A stretch of DNA of 64,000 nucleotides, from the NCBI RefSeq assembly GCF_023094165.1, contig NZ_JALMDK010000006.1:62001-126000 (forward strand), in the 5' to 3' direction. The notes below the pieces were generated by a model. That model ran no database searches, was not told the DNA's origin, and saw only the letters and a list, made by a program, of their open reading frames with translations. How positions within the stretch are numbered: position 1 is the stretch's first letter; the number at the start of each line of letters is the position of its first letter. Below, piece by piece: positions 51,837 to 60,169 of the stretch. The DNA is from Crossiella sp. S99.2 (GTDB lineage Bacteria > Actinomycetota > Actinomycetes > Mycobacteriales > Pseudonocardiaceae). The position numbers and the translations under genes are program-made.

Positions 51837-52550
51837 TTACGTCCCAAGGTAGGAGTCCAGTCGGGTGGGAGCCAGAATCGTGATCCGCCTGCGTGCGGTG
51901 CTGAGCAGACCGTCGTCGCGCAGTTCGGCCAGCGCGCGGGAGACCGACTCCCTGGTGGCGCCGATCGCGCTGCCCAGCTCCTCCTGGGTGAGCTGCGCGG
52001 CGATCTCCACCCCGCCGTCGGCCCGCTCGGTGCCGTGCGTGGCGGCCAGCTCGCCGAGGAAGCGGGCCAGTCGCTGGGACACCGTGCAGGTGCCGACCTC
52101 CAGCCGCCGCCGGTCAGATTCATCCACCCGGGTGACGAGTAAAGACAGCACGTCGCAGGCGAGTCCGGAGAACTGGCGCAGCAGCGAGCGGAACCGGGCC
52201 GAGGCGATCACCACGACCGTCGAGTCGGTCAGCGCGACCACGGTGGCCGAGCGCCGACGTGCTGTTATGGCGCCGAACTCGCCGACCAGCTCGCCGCTGC
52301 CGCGCAGCGCGAGCACGCTGTCGGTGCCGTCCTGGCTCACCACCGAGATGCGCAGCAGACCGTGCTCGACCAGCAGGACCGAGTCGGACTCGTTGTCCTG
52401 CCTGAACAGCACCGTGCCCCGGCGCACGCTGCGACGACGCCCGACGTCGGCCAGTAAAACCCGGCTGGCCGCCCCGAGCCCTTCCACGCTCATAGTTGAA
52501 GGGTCGACGTTGACGCCAGGGAATATGGAGGGGAAAGGTCCACTACTCAC
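51837..52550 (-). CDS. Crp/Fnr-family transcriptional regulator
   Basis: A 237-residue regulator with an N-terminal cyclic-nucleotide-binding fold and a C-terminal helix-turn-helix. The binding cassette reads GELVGEFGAITARRRSATVVAL, keeping the GE and RSA residues typical of cNMP-binding members. LTQEELGSAIGATRESVSRALAELRDDGLLS is the DNA-binding part. The start is GTG at 52550; an ATG at 52493 has no ribosome binding site. It lies 69 bp upstream of the cyclase gene on the same strand, so a link by a shared cyclic nucleotide is plausible but unproven. Confidence 0.9.
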   Translation of the reverse strand: MSSGPFPSIFPGVNVDPSTMSVEGLGAASRVLLADVGRRRSVRRGTVLFRQDNESDSVLLVEHGLLRISVVSQDGTDSVLALRGSGELVGEFGAITARRRSATVVALTDSTVVVIASARFRSLLRQFSGLACDVLSLLVTRVDESDRRRLEVGTCTVSQRLARFLGELAATHGTERADGGVEIAAQLTQEELGSAIGATRESVSRALAELRDDGLLSTARRRITILAPTRLDSYLGT

Positions 52551-52700
52551 CCGATAGCCAGCAGATAATGCCCCGAACGGCCCAATGCGAACAACTCCCT
52601 GTCACAGCGTTTCTCCCTACCGGAGTAAGGTAATCCCGACCTCCGTGTGAAGGCCACAAAACTTGCCGGTACACCCATTTCCTTCTGGTGAGATGGTGGT
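52551..52700. promoter_or_regulatory. Divergent promoter region between the Crp-like gene and the SDR gene
   Basis: 150 bp with a Crp-type half-symmetric site, TGTGAaggcCACA, at 52646-52658. The spacing (TGTG-N5-CACA) is shorter than the classical Crp site. It may serve autoregulation by the adjacent Crp-like protein. Confidence 0.4.
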
Positions 52701-53645
52701 ATGCGAGTCCTCGTCACCGGCGCGAGCGGCTATGTCGGACAGGCCGTCGTACGCCAACTTTCCCAGACCGGCCACGATGTCGTGGCATTGGTCCACCGCT
52801 CAGTGGTCAATGTGCCCGAGGGGGTGGAGCTGCGCAGGGGCGACGTGCTGGACGGCGAGGGCCTGCTCGCGGCCGCGGACGGGGTGCATGCCGCGGTGCA
52901 CCTGGTCTCGCTGACCAGGATCAGAGAGGCTTTCGCGCACCCCACGCTGTACTACCGAGTCAACCTGGGCGGCACCCTGCACGTGCTGGAGGCGCTGGCC
53001 AGGCAGGCCGAGGTCACCGGGGTCAAACCACGGCTGGTGATGGCCTCCACCGCCAGCGTCTACGGCACCCCGGCGCGGCAGCCCATCGACGAGACCACCC
53101 CGGTGGCCCCGGAGAACCCCTACGCCGCCTCCAAGGTCGCCGCCGAGGAGGCCATCCGCTGGCAGGTGGCCACCGGCGGCCTGGGCGCGGCGGTGCTGCG
53201 GATCTTCAACATCGCCGGCGCGGTCGGCGAGCTGGGCGACTACGACGACACCCGGATCATCACCAGGGCGGTGGGTGTGGCCGCCGGCCACCTGCCCTCG
53301 GTGGAGATCAACGGGGACGGATCGGCGATCCGGGACTTCGTGCACGTCAACGACGTGGCCAGGGCCATGGTGCACGCGCTGGAGGACGCCACGCCGGGCC
53401 GGTTCGACGTCTACAACGTGGGCGCCGTCCCGGCCAGCGTCACCGAGATCGTGGACACCGTGCGCGCGGTGACCGGCCGGGAGATCCGGGTCACCCACCG
53501 CCCCGCCAACCCCGGCGAAACCCAGCGCTCGGTCGGCGACACCACGCTGATCAGACAACGTCTGGGCTGGTCACCGCAGCAGTCCACGCTGACCGAGATG
53601 GTCCGCGGCCAGTGGGAGGCGGAGCTGTTGCGCCGACACCGCTGA
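52701..53645 (+). CDS. NAD-dependent epimerase/dehydratase, GalE-like extended SDR
   Basis: A 314-residue nucleotide-sugar SDR. TGASGYVGQAVV is the NAD loop, ASTASVYG gives the catalytic Ser/Thr and NPYAASKVAAEEAI the Y-x3-K pair. INGDGSAIRDFVHVNDVARAMV is the UDP-sugar binding segment typical of UDP-glucose 4-epimerases. It stands alone, 14 nt before the flavin reductase gene, away from the main glycan locus. Confidence 0.88.
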   Translation: MRVLVTGASGYVGQAVVRQLSQTGHDVVALVHRSVVNVPEGVELRRGDVLDGEGLLAAADGVHAAVHLVSLTRIREAFAHPTLYYRVNLGGTLHVLEALARQAEVTGVKPRLVMASTASVYGTPARQPIDETTPVAPENPYAASKVAAEEAIRWQVATGGLGAAVLRIFNIAGAVGELGDYDDTRIITRAVGVAAGHLPSVEINGDGSAIRDFVHVNDVARAMVHALEDATPGRFDVYNVGAVPASVTEIVDTVRAVTGREIRVTHRPANPGETQRSVGDTTLIRQRLGWSPQQSTLTEMVRGQWEAELLRRHR

Positions 53646-53659
53646 GTGAGAATCAGGCC

Positions 53660-54274
53660 ATGCGCCTGGACTTCGACCCGGACACCACGGGCATCGGCCG
53701 GTTCTACCGGCTGCTCACCGCCGTGGTGGTGCCGCGCCCGATCGCCTGGGTGTCCACGGTCTCCGCCGAGGGCGTGGACAACCTCGCCCCGCACTCCTTC
53801 TTCACCGTGGCCTGCGTCGCCCCGCCGATCGTCCAGTTCACCTCGGTCGGCCGCAAGGACACCCTGACCAACGTCGAGGCCACCGGCGAGTTCGTGGTCA
53901 ACCTGGCCAACCAGGACAACTTCGCCCAGATCAACGCCACCGGCACCGACTTCCCCCCGGCCACCAGCGAGTTCGACGCGGTCGGCCTGGCCAGGGAACC
54001 CAGCAGCAAGGTCAAACCGTTCCGGGTGGCCAGCAGTCCGGCGGCGCTGGAGTGCGTGCTGCACAGCACGGTGCGGCTGGGCGATTCGACGGTGGTGTTC
54101 GGGCGGGTGGTGCACGCGGCGGTGGCCGAGGAGATGTTCACCGACGACCTGCCGGGCATCGAGCGGCTGAAGCCACTGGCGCGGCTGGGGCGGGACGAGT
54201 GGGGGACGGTGGGCGAGGTGCTGGAGACGACCCGGATCCGGCACCAGGACTGGCCGGGGCACTACCGGGGCTAG
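53660..54274 (+). CDS. Flavin reductase-like FMN-binding protein
   Basis: A 204-residue split-barrel protein. VVVPRPIAWVSTVSAEGVDNLAPHSFFTVACVAPPIVQFTSVG is the FMN-binding signature, and DTLTNVEATGEFVVNLA follows. Family members reduce flavin with NAD(P)H for monooxygenases or act as flavoproteins. Its stop shares the bases CTAG with the convergent gene, so the two stop codons overlap. Confidence 0.9.
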   Translation: MRLDFDPDTTGIGRFYRLLTAVVVPRPIAWVSTVSAEGVDNLAPHSFFTVACVAPPIVQFTSVGRKDTLTNVEATGEFVVNLANQDNFAQINATGTDFPPATSEFDAVGLAREPSSKVKPFRVASSPAALECVLHSTVRLGDSTVVFGRVVHAAVAEEMFTDDLPGIERLKPLARLGRDEWGTVGEVLETTRIRHQDWPGHYRG

Positions 54275-54618
54275 AACCGCGACTCCCGATCCCGGTCCTC
54301 CGGCGCCCGCGGCCGCAACGCCCCCCTCGGCACCAGGTTCTTGATCTCCAGCGGCGGCACCGCCCCGCCCGGCCGCGCCGCCACGTAGTAGGACACCAGC
54401 CCCGCCCAGTACCCCTCCTCGGTCCGCAGCCAGGCGTGCAGGGTGCCGGGGACCCGGCCGGTGAGCACCAGGCCCTGTTGGCGGATGAGCAGGCTGGCGG
54501 CGGTGCGGTCGCCCAGGAAGCCGTGCCGGTACAGCTCGTTGAGGTCCACCCAGACCGGTTTGCTGCGGTCGTAGACCCGGCCGAGGGAGGGAGCGAGTTG
54601 CACCGTTCGGTCGAACAC
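54271..54618 (-). CDS. Small conserved-looking hypothetical protein
   Basis: A 115-residue protein of unknown function, basic and without membrane segments. VYDRSKPVWVDLNELYRHGFLGDRTAASLLIRQQGLVLTG and HAWLRTEEGYWAGLVSYYVAARP are its most regular parts. The start is GTG at 54618. It is divergent from the ECF sigma gene. Confidence 0.65.
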   Translation of the reverse strand: MFDRTVQLAPSLGRVYDRSKPVWVDLNELYRHGFLGDRTAASLLIRQQGLVLTGRVPGTLHAWLRTEEGYWAGLVSYYVAARPGGAVPPLEIKNLVPRGALRPRAPEDRDRESRF

Positions 54619-54710
54619 GTGTGCGAGTCTGGATGACTAGGTAGATCGACAGCAAGCCGGGTCACGGGGGCTGATCGGGTCGTTACCCAGGGTGGGTTGT
54701 GGCGGGGCGC

Positions 54711-54737
54711 GAACCTTTCCGGGGGCCGGGCCGACTG
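54711..54737 (+). promoter_or_regulatory. Possible ECF-type promoter upstream of the sigma factor gene
   Basis: GAACCTTT at 54711-54718 resembles an ECF -35 element and CGACTG at 54732-54737 lies about 16 nt after its AACC core. Many ECF factors drive their own gene from such a promoter. The match is weak. Confidence 0.3.
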
Positions 54738-54765
54738 AGCCGGTGACCGACTGGGAGGTGAGCGC

Positions 54766-55296
54766 GTGACCGAGGACCGGGACACGGCGTTGCTGGTGGT
54801 GCGGTGCCAGCTCGGGGAGCCCGCGGCGCTGGCCGAGCTGGTGCGGGCCTGGCACCCGCCGCTGTGGACCTACCTGCGCCGGATGAGCACCCCGCAGACC
54901 GCCGAGGACCTCGTGCAGGAGACCTGGCTGGCGGTGCTGGGCGCCTTGCCGCGGTTGCGGGAGCCAGGGCGGTTCGCGCCCTGGGTGTTCACCATCGCGC
55001 GGCGGACCCTGCTGGACCGGCTGCGCGAGCGGTACCGGCCCGAGCCGCCACCTGATCCAGTGGCGGAGTCCTCGGCCGAGGCCGTGCTGGATGTGCTCGA
55101 ACTGCGGGCGGGACTGGCCGGGGTGCCGTTGCCCGAACGTGAGGTGCTGGTGCTCTTCCACCTCGCCGATCTGTCCCTGCGGGACTGCGCCGAGGTGCTC
55201 GGGGTGCCGGTGGGCACGGTCAAGTCCCGGTTGTCCCGCGCTCGCGGGCTGCTCCGCGAACGCCTGCTGGAGAAGGGGTTCCGCCATGACGGATGA
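54766..55296 (+). CDS. ECF-type RNA polymerase sigma factor
   Basis: A 176-residue sigma-70 family factor with region 2 (ALAELVRAWHPPLWTYLRRM...TAEDLVQETWLAVLGALPRLREPGRFAPWVFTIARRTLLDRLRE) and region 4 (LPEREVLVLFHLADLSLRDCAEVLGVPVGTVKSRLSRARGLLRE). The start is GTG with GGGAGGTGAGC directly upstream. Its end overlaps the membrane protein gene by 11 nt, the usual arrangement for a sigma factor and its regulator. Confidence 0.93.
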   Translation: MTEDRDTALLVVRCQLGEPAALAELVRAWHPPLWTYLRRMSTPQTAEDLVQETWLAVLGALPRLREPGRFAPWVFTIARRTLLDRLRERYRPEPPPDPVAESSAEAVLDVLELRAGLAGVPLPEREVLVLFHLADLSLRDCAEVLGVPVGTVKSRLSRARGLLRERLLEKGFRHDG

Positions 55297-55750
55297 CCGT
55301 TTCGACGTTCCCGCGCGCTCCGCGGAGGACATCCTGGCCACGCTCGCGCCCTCGCGGCTGCGCCACGTGCTGGTCGGGCTGGCCGGACTGGCCGGGGCGC
55401 TGCTGACCGGCGCGCTGTGGCTGACCGAACCGGCCCTGCCGCCGGCCACCCAGGTGGCGTTCGGGTTGCTGACGCTGGTCGGGGCGACCTGGGCCGCCTT
55501 CGCGGTGTGGGCGCTGACCCGGCGCGGGCCGTTGCTGGCCAGGGACAGCGTGGTCGCGGGCTGGCTGGCGCTGACCTTCGCCACCGGCACCGCGGCCGGG
55601 CTGACCGTGGTCACCGCGCAGCGCGGCGGGCTGCCGGTGGCGCTCGCGCTGGGCGGGTCGCTGGTGGCGCTGGCGGCGGTGGTGCTGACCAGGGCGATCC
55701 GGCGGCGGCGGGAGCTGACCCTGCTCAAGCGGGAGCTGAGCAAGTCCTAG
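55286..55750 (+). CDS. Four-helix membrane protein, candidate regulator of the ECF sigma factor
   Basis: A 154-residue protein with a short cytosolic N-terminus (DRFDVPARSAEDILATLAPSRLR) and four hydrophobic helices, ending in a basic tail. It lacks the HxxxCxxC zinc motif of common anti-sigma factors, but its overlap with the sigma gene suggests that it controls sigma activity from the membrane. Confidence 0.75.
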   Translation: MTDDRFDVPARSAEDILATLAPSRLRHVLVGLAGLAGALLTGALWLTEPALPPATQVAFGLLTLVGATWAAFAVWALTRRGPLLARDSVVAGWLALTFATGTAAGLTVVTAQRGGLPVALALGGSLVALAAVVLTRAIRRRRELTLLKRELSKS

Positions 55751-55760
55751 GGTTGCGGGC

Positions 55761-56096
55761 ATGTCTGGATTTGACGAGCTTGTCCCCCGGTTGCGGGCGT
55801 TCGCGGCGGCGCGGGAGTGGGAGCCGTTCCACACCCCGCGGAACCTGGCCATGGCGCTCTCCGGCGAGGTCGGCGAACTCGTCGCGGAACTGCAATGGTT
55901 GAGCGACAAGGAGATCCGCGCGCAGCTGACCGACGGCGCGTTGCGCGACCGGGTGGCGGACGAGGTCGCCGACGTGCTGCTCTACCTGGTGCGTTTCGCC
56001 GATGTGTGTGGTCTGGACCTCCCGGCCGAGGCGCACGCCAAGATCGACCGCAACGAGCACCGGTTCCCGCCGCTGGAGGCAAACCCTTCCGCCTGA
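55761..56096 (+). CDS. MazG-like nucleotide pyrophosphohydrolase (dCTPase type)
   Basis: A 111-residue all-alpha NTP pyrophosphatase. EWEPFHTPRNLAMALSGEVGELVAELQW holds the E-x2-E part of the metal site and DRVADEVADVLLYLVRFADVCG the E-x2-D part. The length and motifs match the DCTPP1/RS21-C6 group, which cleans modified dNTPs. Starts 10 nt after the preceding gene. Confidence 0.9.
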   Translation: MSGFDELVPRLRAFAAAREWEPFHTPRNLAMALSGEVGELVAELQWLSDKEIRAQLTDGALRDRVADEVADVLLYLVRFADVCGLDLPAEAHAKIDRNEHRFPPLEANPSA

Positions 56097-56121
56097 GCCG
56101 CAAGGGATTTAGCGTCGAGGT

Positions 56122-57081
56122 ATGGAACTGGAGCTGCGGCATCTGCGGGTCATCTGCACTGTCGCGGACACCGGCAGCGTGACCAAAGCGGCGGCCCGGC
56201 TCGGACTCGCCCAACCGGCGCTGACCGCCCAGCTCAACCGGATCGAACGCGCGCTCGGCGGCACCCTGTTCGAGCGGGACCGGCGCGGTTCCCGGCCCAC
56301 CCCGCTCGGCGAGCTGGTGCTGGCCAGGGCCCGGATGTTGTTGCCCGCGGTGAGCGAACTGCGCGAGGAGGCCGCGCGGCTGGCCAACTCGGCGGGCGAG
56401 GGCACCGCGCACTACCGGATCGGCGCGACCAACGGACCGATGCTGGGCGGGCTGATGCACCACCTGGGCGCGGCCCGGCCGCAGGCCCGGATCTCCCCGC
56501 AAAGCTCCTGGTCGGCCGATGAGCTGACCGAGCTGGTCGCCGCGGGCCGGCTGGACTACGCGCTGGTCGGGGTGTGCGGGGAGTCCGCGCCGCCGGTCGC
56601 GGCGGGCGTGCGGTGGCGGTTGCTCGCGGTGGACCCGGTGTTCGTGCTGCTGCCCGAGGATCACCCCCTGGCGGACAAGGACGAGGTGGAGCTGAGCGAT
56701 CTGGCCGAGGCCCGCTGGTCGGCCACCCCGGGCGACGGCTGTTTCGGGGACTGCTTCGCCGCCGCCTGCGCCCGCGCCGGGTTCGCGCCACGGGACCTGT
56801 ACGAGACCGATGTGGTCAGCTGCGTGGACCTGGTCCGCTCCGGGGACGCGATCGCACTGTGCCAGCCGACCTTCCGCGAGATGCCGGGTGTCATCCCGGT
56901 GCCGATCGCCGGGATCCCGTTGCGCTGGCGGCAGTTCATCGGCTGGCACAGCGGCTGCCAGAGCCCGGACGAGGTGGCCAGGCTGGCCGGGCACGCGCTG
57001 TCCGCCTACGCCGACGTGCTGGCCCGCAGCCCGCGCTACACCGACTGGCTGGCCGGGCATCCCGGCTTCGGCATGAGCTGA
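56122..57081 (+). CDS. LysR-family transcriptional regulator
   Basis: A 319-residue LTTR. The N-terminal helix-turn-helix is LRHLRVICTVADTGSVTKAAARLGLAQPALTAQLNRIERALGGTLFERDRRG. The effector domain starts near residue 90 (AHYRIGATNGPMLGG) and includes AGRLDYALVGVCGE and FVLLPEDHPLADKDEVEL. The ligand is unknown. The monooxygenase-like gene downstream may be a target. Confidence 0.93.
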   Translation: MELELRHLRVICTVADTGSVTKAAARLGLAQPALTAQLNRIERALGGTLFERDRRGSRPTPLGELVLARARMLLPAVSELREEAARLANSAGEGTAHYRIGATNGPMLGGLMHHLGAARPQARISPQSSWSADELTELVAAGRLDYALVGVCGESAPPVAAGVRWRLLAVDPVFVLLPEDHPLADKDEVELSDLAEARWSATPGDGCFGDCFAAACARAGFAPRDLYETDVVSCVDLVRSGDAIALCQPTFREMPGVIPVPIAGIPLRWRQFIGWHSGCQSPDEVARLAGHALSAYADVLARSPRYTDWLAGHPGFGMS

Positions 57082-57142
57082 GTGCCGGTGTGACCTTCCC
57101 CCACCGGGGAATGTCCCCGCCGCCCACGGACGTTCAGCGGAC

Positions 57143-58189
57143 GTGGACACGGACGTGGTGGTGATCGGGGCCGGCCAGGCCGGTCTGTCCAGCTCGTACT
57201 TCCTGCGCCGGGCCGGGATCGGGCACGTGCTGCTGGACTCGGCCCCGCACGCCGGTGGCGCCTGGCAGCACTACTGGCCCTCGCTGCGCTACGCCGACGT
57301 GCACGGTTTCCACGCCCTGCAGGACCTGCCGCTGATCGTGCCCGATCCGCAGCGGCCCGCCGCCGAGGTGCTCTCGGCCTACTTCACCGAGTACGAGCAG
57401 CGCTTCGACCTGCCGGTGATCCGCCCGGTCCAGGTGCGTTCGGTCCGGCACGACGGCCCGGACTTCCTGGTGGAGGCCGCAGAAGGCAGCTGGCGGGCCC
57501 GGGGCGTGATCAACGCGACCGGCTCGTGGAGCCATCCGCTGTGGCCGCACTACCCGGGCGCGCGGGAGTTCCTCGGCACTGCGCTGCACACCGCGCACTA
57601 CCGCGGACCGGCCGGGTTCGCCGGGCAGCGGGTGGTGGTGGTCGGCGGTGGGGCCTCCGCGCTGCGGTTCCTGGACGAGCTGTCCCCGATCGCGGAGACG
57701 ATCTGGGTGACCCGGCGGGAACCGGAGTTCAGCGACGCCGAGTTCACCCCCGAACGCGGCCGGGCGATCATCGCCAGGGTGGAGGAGTCGGTGCGGGCCG
57801 GGAAACCGCCGCGCAGCGTGGTCTGGAACACCGGGCTCGCGCTCACCCCGCTGATCAAGGACCTGACCGCGCGCGGGGTGCTGCGCCGCCGCCCGATGTT
57901 CGAGCGGATCACCCCGGACGGCGTGACCTGGGCCGACGGCAGCCACGAACGGGTCGACACGATCATCTGGGCCACCGGGTTCCGGGCCGCGCTCAACCAT
58001 CTGGCCCCGTTGAAGCTGCGCGCGCCCGGCGGCGGGATCGTGATGGCCGGTGGGCATCCCGCCGCCGAGCCGCGGCTGCACCTGGTGGGTTACGGGCCGT
58101 CAGCGAGCACCATCGGCGCCAACCGGGCCGCCCGCACCGCAGTGCGTGAACTCCGCCAGGAGCTGTTCCCTCTCGCCGCCGCGGTCTAG
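57143..58189 (+). CDS. FAD-dependent NADPH oxidoreductase, flavin-monooxygenase-like
   Basis: A 348-residue enzyme with two Rossmann loops: VVVIGAGQAGLSSSYFL for FAD and RVVVVGGGASALRFLDEL for NADPH. IINATGSWSHPLWP-like and DTIIWATGFRAAL (the ATG motif) fit the FMO/CzcO group. The GTG at 57143 is taken as start. The last 90 nt overlap, in antisense, the end of the PH-domain gene. Confidence 0.88.
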   Translation: MDTDVVVIGAGQAGLSSSYFLRRAGIGHVLLDSAPHAGGAWQHYWPSLRYADVHGFHALQDLPLIVPDPQRPAAEVLSAYFTEYEQRFDLPVIRPVQVRSVRHDGPDFLVEAAEGSWRARGVINATGSWSHPLWPHYPGAREFLGTALHTAHYRGPAGFAGQRVVVVGGGASALRFLDELSPIAETIWVTRREPEFSDAEFTPERGRAIIARVEESVRAGKPPRSVVWNTGLALTPLIKDLTARGVLRRRPMFERITPDGVTWADGSHERVDTIIWATGFRAALNHLAPLKLRAPGGGIVMAGGHPAAEPRLHLVGYGPSASTIGANRAARTAVRELRQELFPLAAAV

Positions 58190-59650
58190 GAATTCGGTCA
58201 GGATCCCCGGCGCGGCCCGGTCGGCGAACCCGGCCGAGTCCGCCGCGGCCATGTCCGGCACCCGGTAGCCGCCTGCGGCGGTGGCCACCGCGGCGGTCAG
58301 CGTGACCACCCCGGCGCGGCGGGCGAACGGGCTGTCGGTGAAGGTCCAGGACAGCACGTCACTCCGGCGCAGCGCCGCGGTGTCCCGGCTGAACGTGCCC
58401 GAACGCGCCAGCAGGTAGGAGCCGGACAGGCCGTGGCCCAGGTTGCGGTAGGCGTCCCTGGCGAAGAACAGCACGAACGGCAGGCTGGCCAGCGCGGTGC
58501 TCCAGGCCAGGTGCAGCAACACATCCGTGAGCAGCCAGCCCAGAATTCCCTGCACCAGCAGCAAAGGCGCGGTCACGAACAGCAGTCCGCGCACGATCCG
58601 CCGCCGCAGCGCCACCCGCGGATGCCCGGCCAGCACCGGATCCACCAGTGGGCCAACGGGTTCGCGCAACACGCCCGCGGTCACCCGCAGCGCCTCGGTC
58701 AGCGGCGCCGGCGGCAGCACGGCACTGCGCGCGCTGTCCTGCTCCTCGTTGCCCAGCCCACCGGCCACCACCTTCACCGTGGCGCCGCCGCCTGCCCGCA
58801 GCAGCAGGGGTTCGCGCAGCAGCACGCCGAAGAGGCGGTTGCGCTCGATGGAGACCGAGCGGGTGGTGAGCAGCCCGCGGCGCACCCGCAGCAGGTGGTC
58901 GCTGACCCATTCCAGCCGGTACCGCCACCAGTTCTCCAGGTACAGCCCGAGCGCGCCGACCACCCCGAGCAGGGTGGAGGCGAGCAGCACCAGCGGGATG
59001 GTCAGCCACAGCGCGCTGGAGCCGAACTCCACCGCCAGCTGTTGCACCACCGGCAGCCGCCATGCCTCGATGCCGATCGCCTCCAGCGCCCGGTAACCGA
59101 GCCCGAGCACCAGGACCACCCCGCCGAAGACCCAGAAGGTCAGCGGCGCGTACCGCAGCCAGCGCAGGTTCATCGCCGAGACCACGGGATCCTGGGCGGC
59201 GGAGCGGGTGACGTGCGCGAGCAGTTCGGCGCGCAGGGCCTGGGCGTCCACCCTGGACAGCGCGTCCAGCTTGATCTCGCTGCCGGTGTCGTTGGACCCG
59301 GCGGTGCCGATCCGCAGCGTGGTCACCCCGAAGATCCGGTGCACCGGGCTGGCGGTGAGGTCGACGTTGCGGATCCGGTTGAGCCGCACCGTGCGCAGGG
59401 TCTTGATGAACATCCCGGTGCGCACCTCCACCGCGTCGGCGGTGACCCGGTACCGGGTCTTGGCCCAGGTGGCGATCCCGATCGTGGTGAAGGTCAGGAA
59501 GCCCAGCGTCACCCCGGCCAGGGTGAGCCAGGACCGCAGGTCCAGCCGGCCGCCGGAGATCAGCAGAGCGAGCAGGAAGGAGGCCGCGGGCGGGGCCAGC
59601 CAGCTCACGTGCACTGCGATCATGCGCGGGTCGAGCCTGCGCCAGTCCAT
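58100..59650 (-). CDS. bPH2-domain membrane protein (YdbT-like)
   Basis: A 516-residue membrane protein with about six helices and three bacterial PH (bPH2) domains. The first is clear: TRYRVTADAVEVRTGMFIKTLRTVRLNRIRNVDLTASPVHRIFGVTTLRIGTAG; the others start at RLEWVSDHLLRVRRGLLTTRSVSIERNRL and GSYLLARSGTFSRDTAALRRSDVLSW. Related pairs (YdbS/YdbT) are linked to envelope stress or antimicrobial resistance in Bacillus. It overlaps the upstream PH gene by 1 nt. Confidence 0.85.
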   Translation of the reverse strand: MDWRRLDPRMIAVHVSWLAPPAASFLLALLISGGRLDLRSWLTLAGVTLGFLTFTTIGIATWAKTRYRVTADAVEVRTGMFIKTLRTVRLNRIRNVDLTASPVHRIFGVTTLRIGTAGSNDTGSEIKLDALSRVDAQALRAELLAHVTRSAAQDPVVSAMNLRWLRYAPLTFWVFGGVVLVLGLGYRALEAIGIEAWRLPVVQQLAVEFGSSALWLTIPLVLLASTLLGVVGALGLYLENWWRYRLEWVSDHLLRVRRGLLTTRSVSIERNRLFGVLLREPLLLRAGGGATVKVVAGGLGNEEQDSARSAVLPPAPLTEALRVTAGVLREPVGPLVDPVLAGHPRVALRRRIVRGLLFVTAPLLLVQGILGWLLTDVLLHLAWSTALASLPFVLFFARDAYRNLGHGLSGSYLLARSGTFSRDTAALRRSDVLSWTFTDSPFARRAGVVTLTAAVATAAGGYRVPDMAAADSAGFADRAAPGILTEFLDRGGEREQLLAEFTHCGAGGPVGADGAR

Positions 59651-60165
59651 CACGCCTCCCCGACCGCGGCGGCCTCGCCGATCCGCCGGGCCAGCTCGTT
59701 CGCCTCGTCCAGGGCCAGTCCGGAGATCCGCACGTCCCCGGCGGTGGAGGCGGTGGTCACGATCACCGTGGCCAGGCCGAAACCACGCTGGATCGGGCCG
59801 ATCACGGTGTCCACGGTCTGCACCTTGGTCAGCGGGGTGATCCGCCGCCGCTGCCAGAACCAGCCGCTGGCCGAGTAGACCGCGTGCTCGCCCAGTTCCC
59901 AGGCGTGCACCCGGTATCGCCAGGGCGGCATGACCAGCAGGTAGCCCAGGCCGGGCAGCACCAGCACGCCGAGCAGCAGCGGGCCGAGCCAGCGCAGCGC
60001 GCCGGGGAAGAACAGCAGGGACAGCGTGGTCATGGTCAGCGCGACCAGGAACGCCGGCCCGGTCACGGTGAGCAGCGCCTGCACGGTCCACCAGCGGCGC
60101 GCGCTCGGATCCACCCGGTAGCGCGGCGGGCGCAGGCGGGGCGCGGCGGAGTTCAGCGTGGTCAT
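59650..60165 (-). CDS. bPH2-domain membrane protein (YdbS-like)
   Basis: A 171-residue protein with two helices (QALLTVTGPAFLVALTMTTLSLL, LGPLLLGVLVLPGLGYLLV) and one bPH2 domain (WRYRVHAWELGEHAVYSASGWFWQRRRITPLTKVQTVDTVIGPIQRGFGLATVIVTTAS). It forms the usual pair with the larger YdbT-like gene and probably acts in a membrane complex. Confidence 0.87.
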   Translation of the reverse strand: MTTLNSAAPRLRPPRYRVDPSARRWWTVQALLTVTGPAFLVALTMTTLSLLFFPGALRWLGPLLLGVLVLPGLGYLLVMPPWRYRVHAWELGEHAVYSASGWFWQRRRITPLTKVQTVDTVIGPIQRGFGLATVIVTTASTAGDVRISGLALDEANELARRIGEAAAVGEA

Positions 60166-60169
60166 GGGG

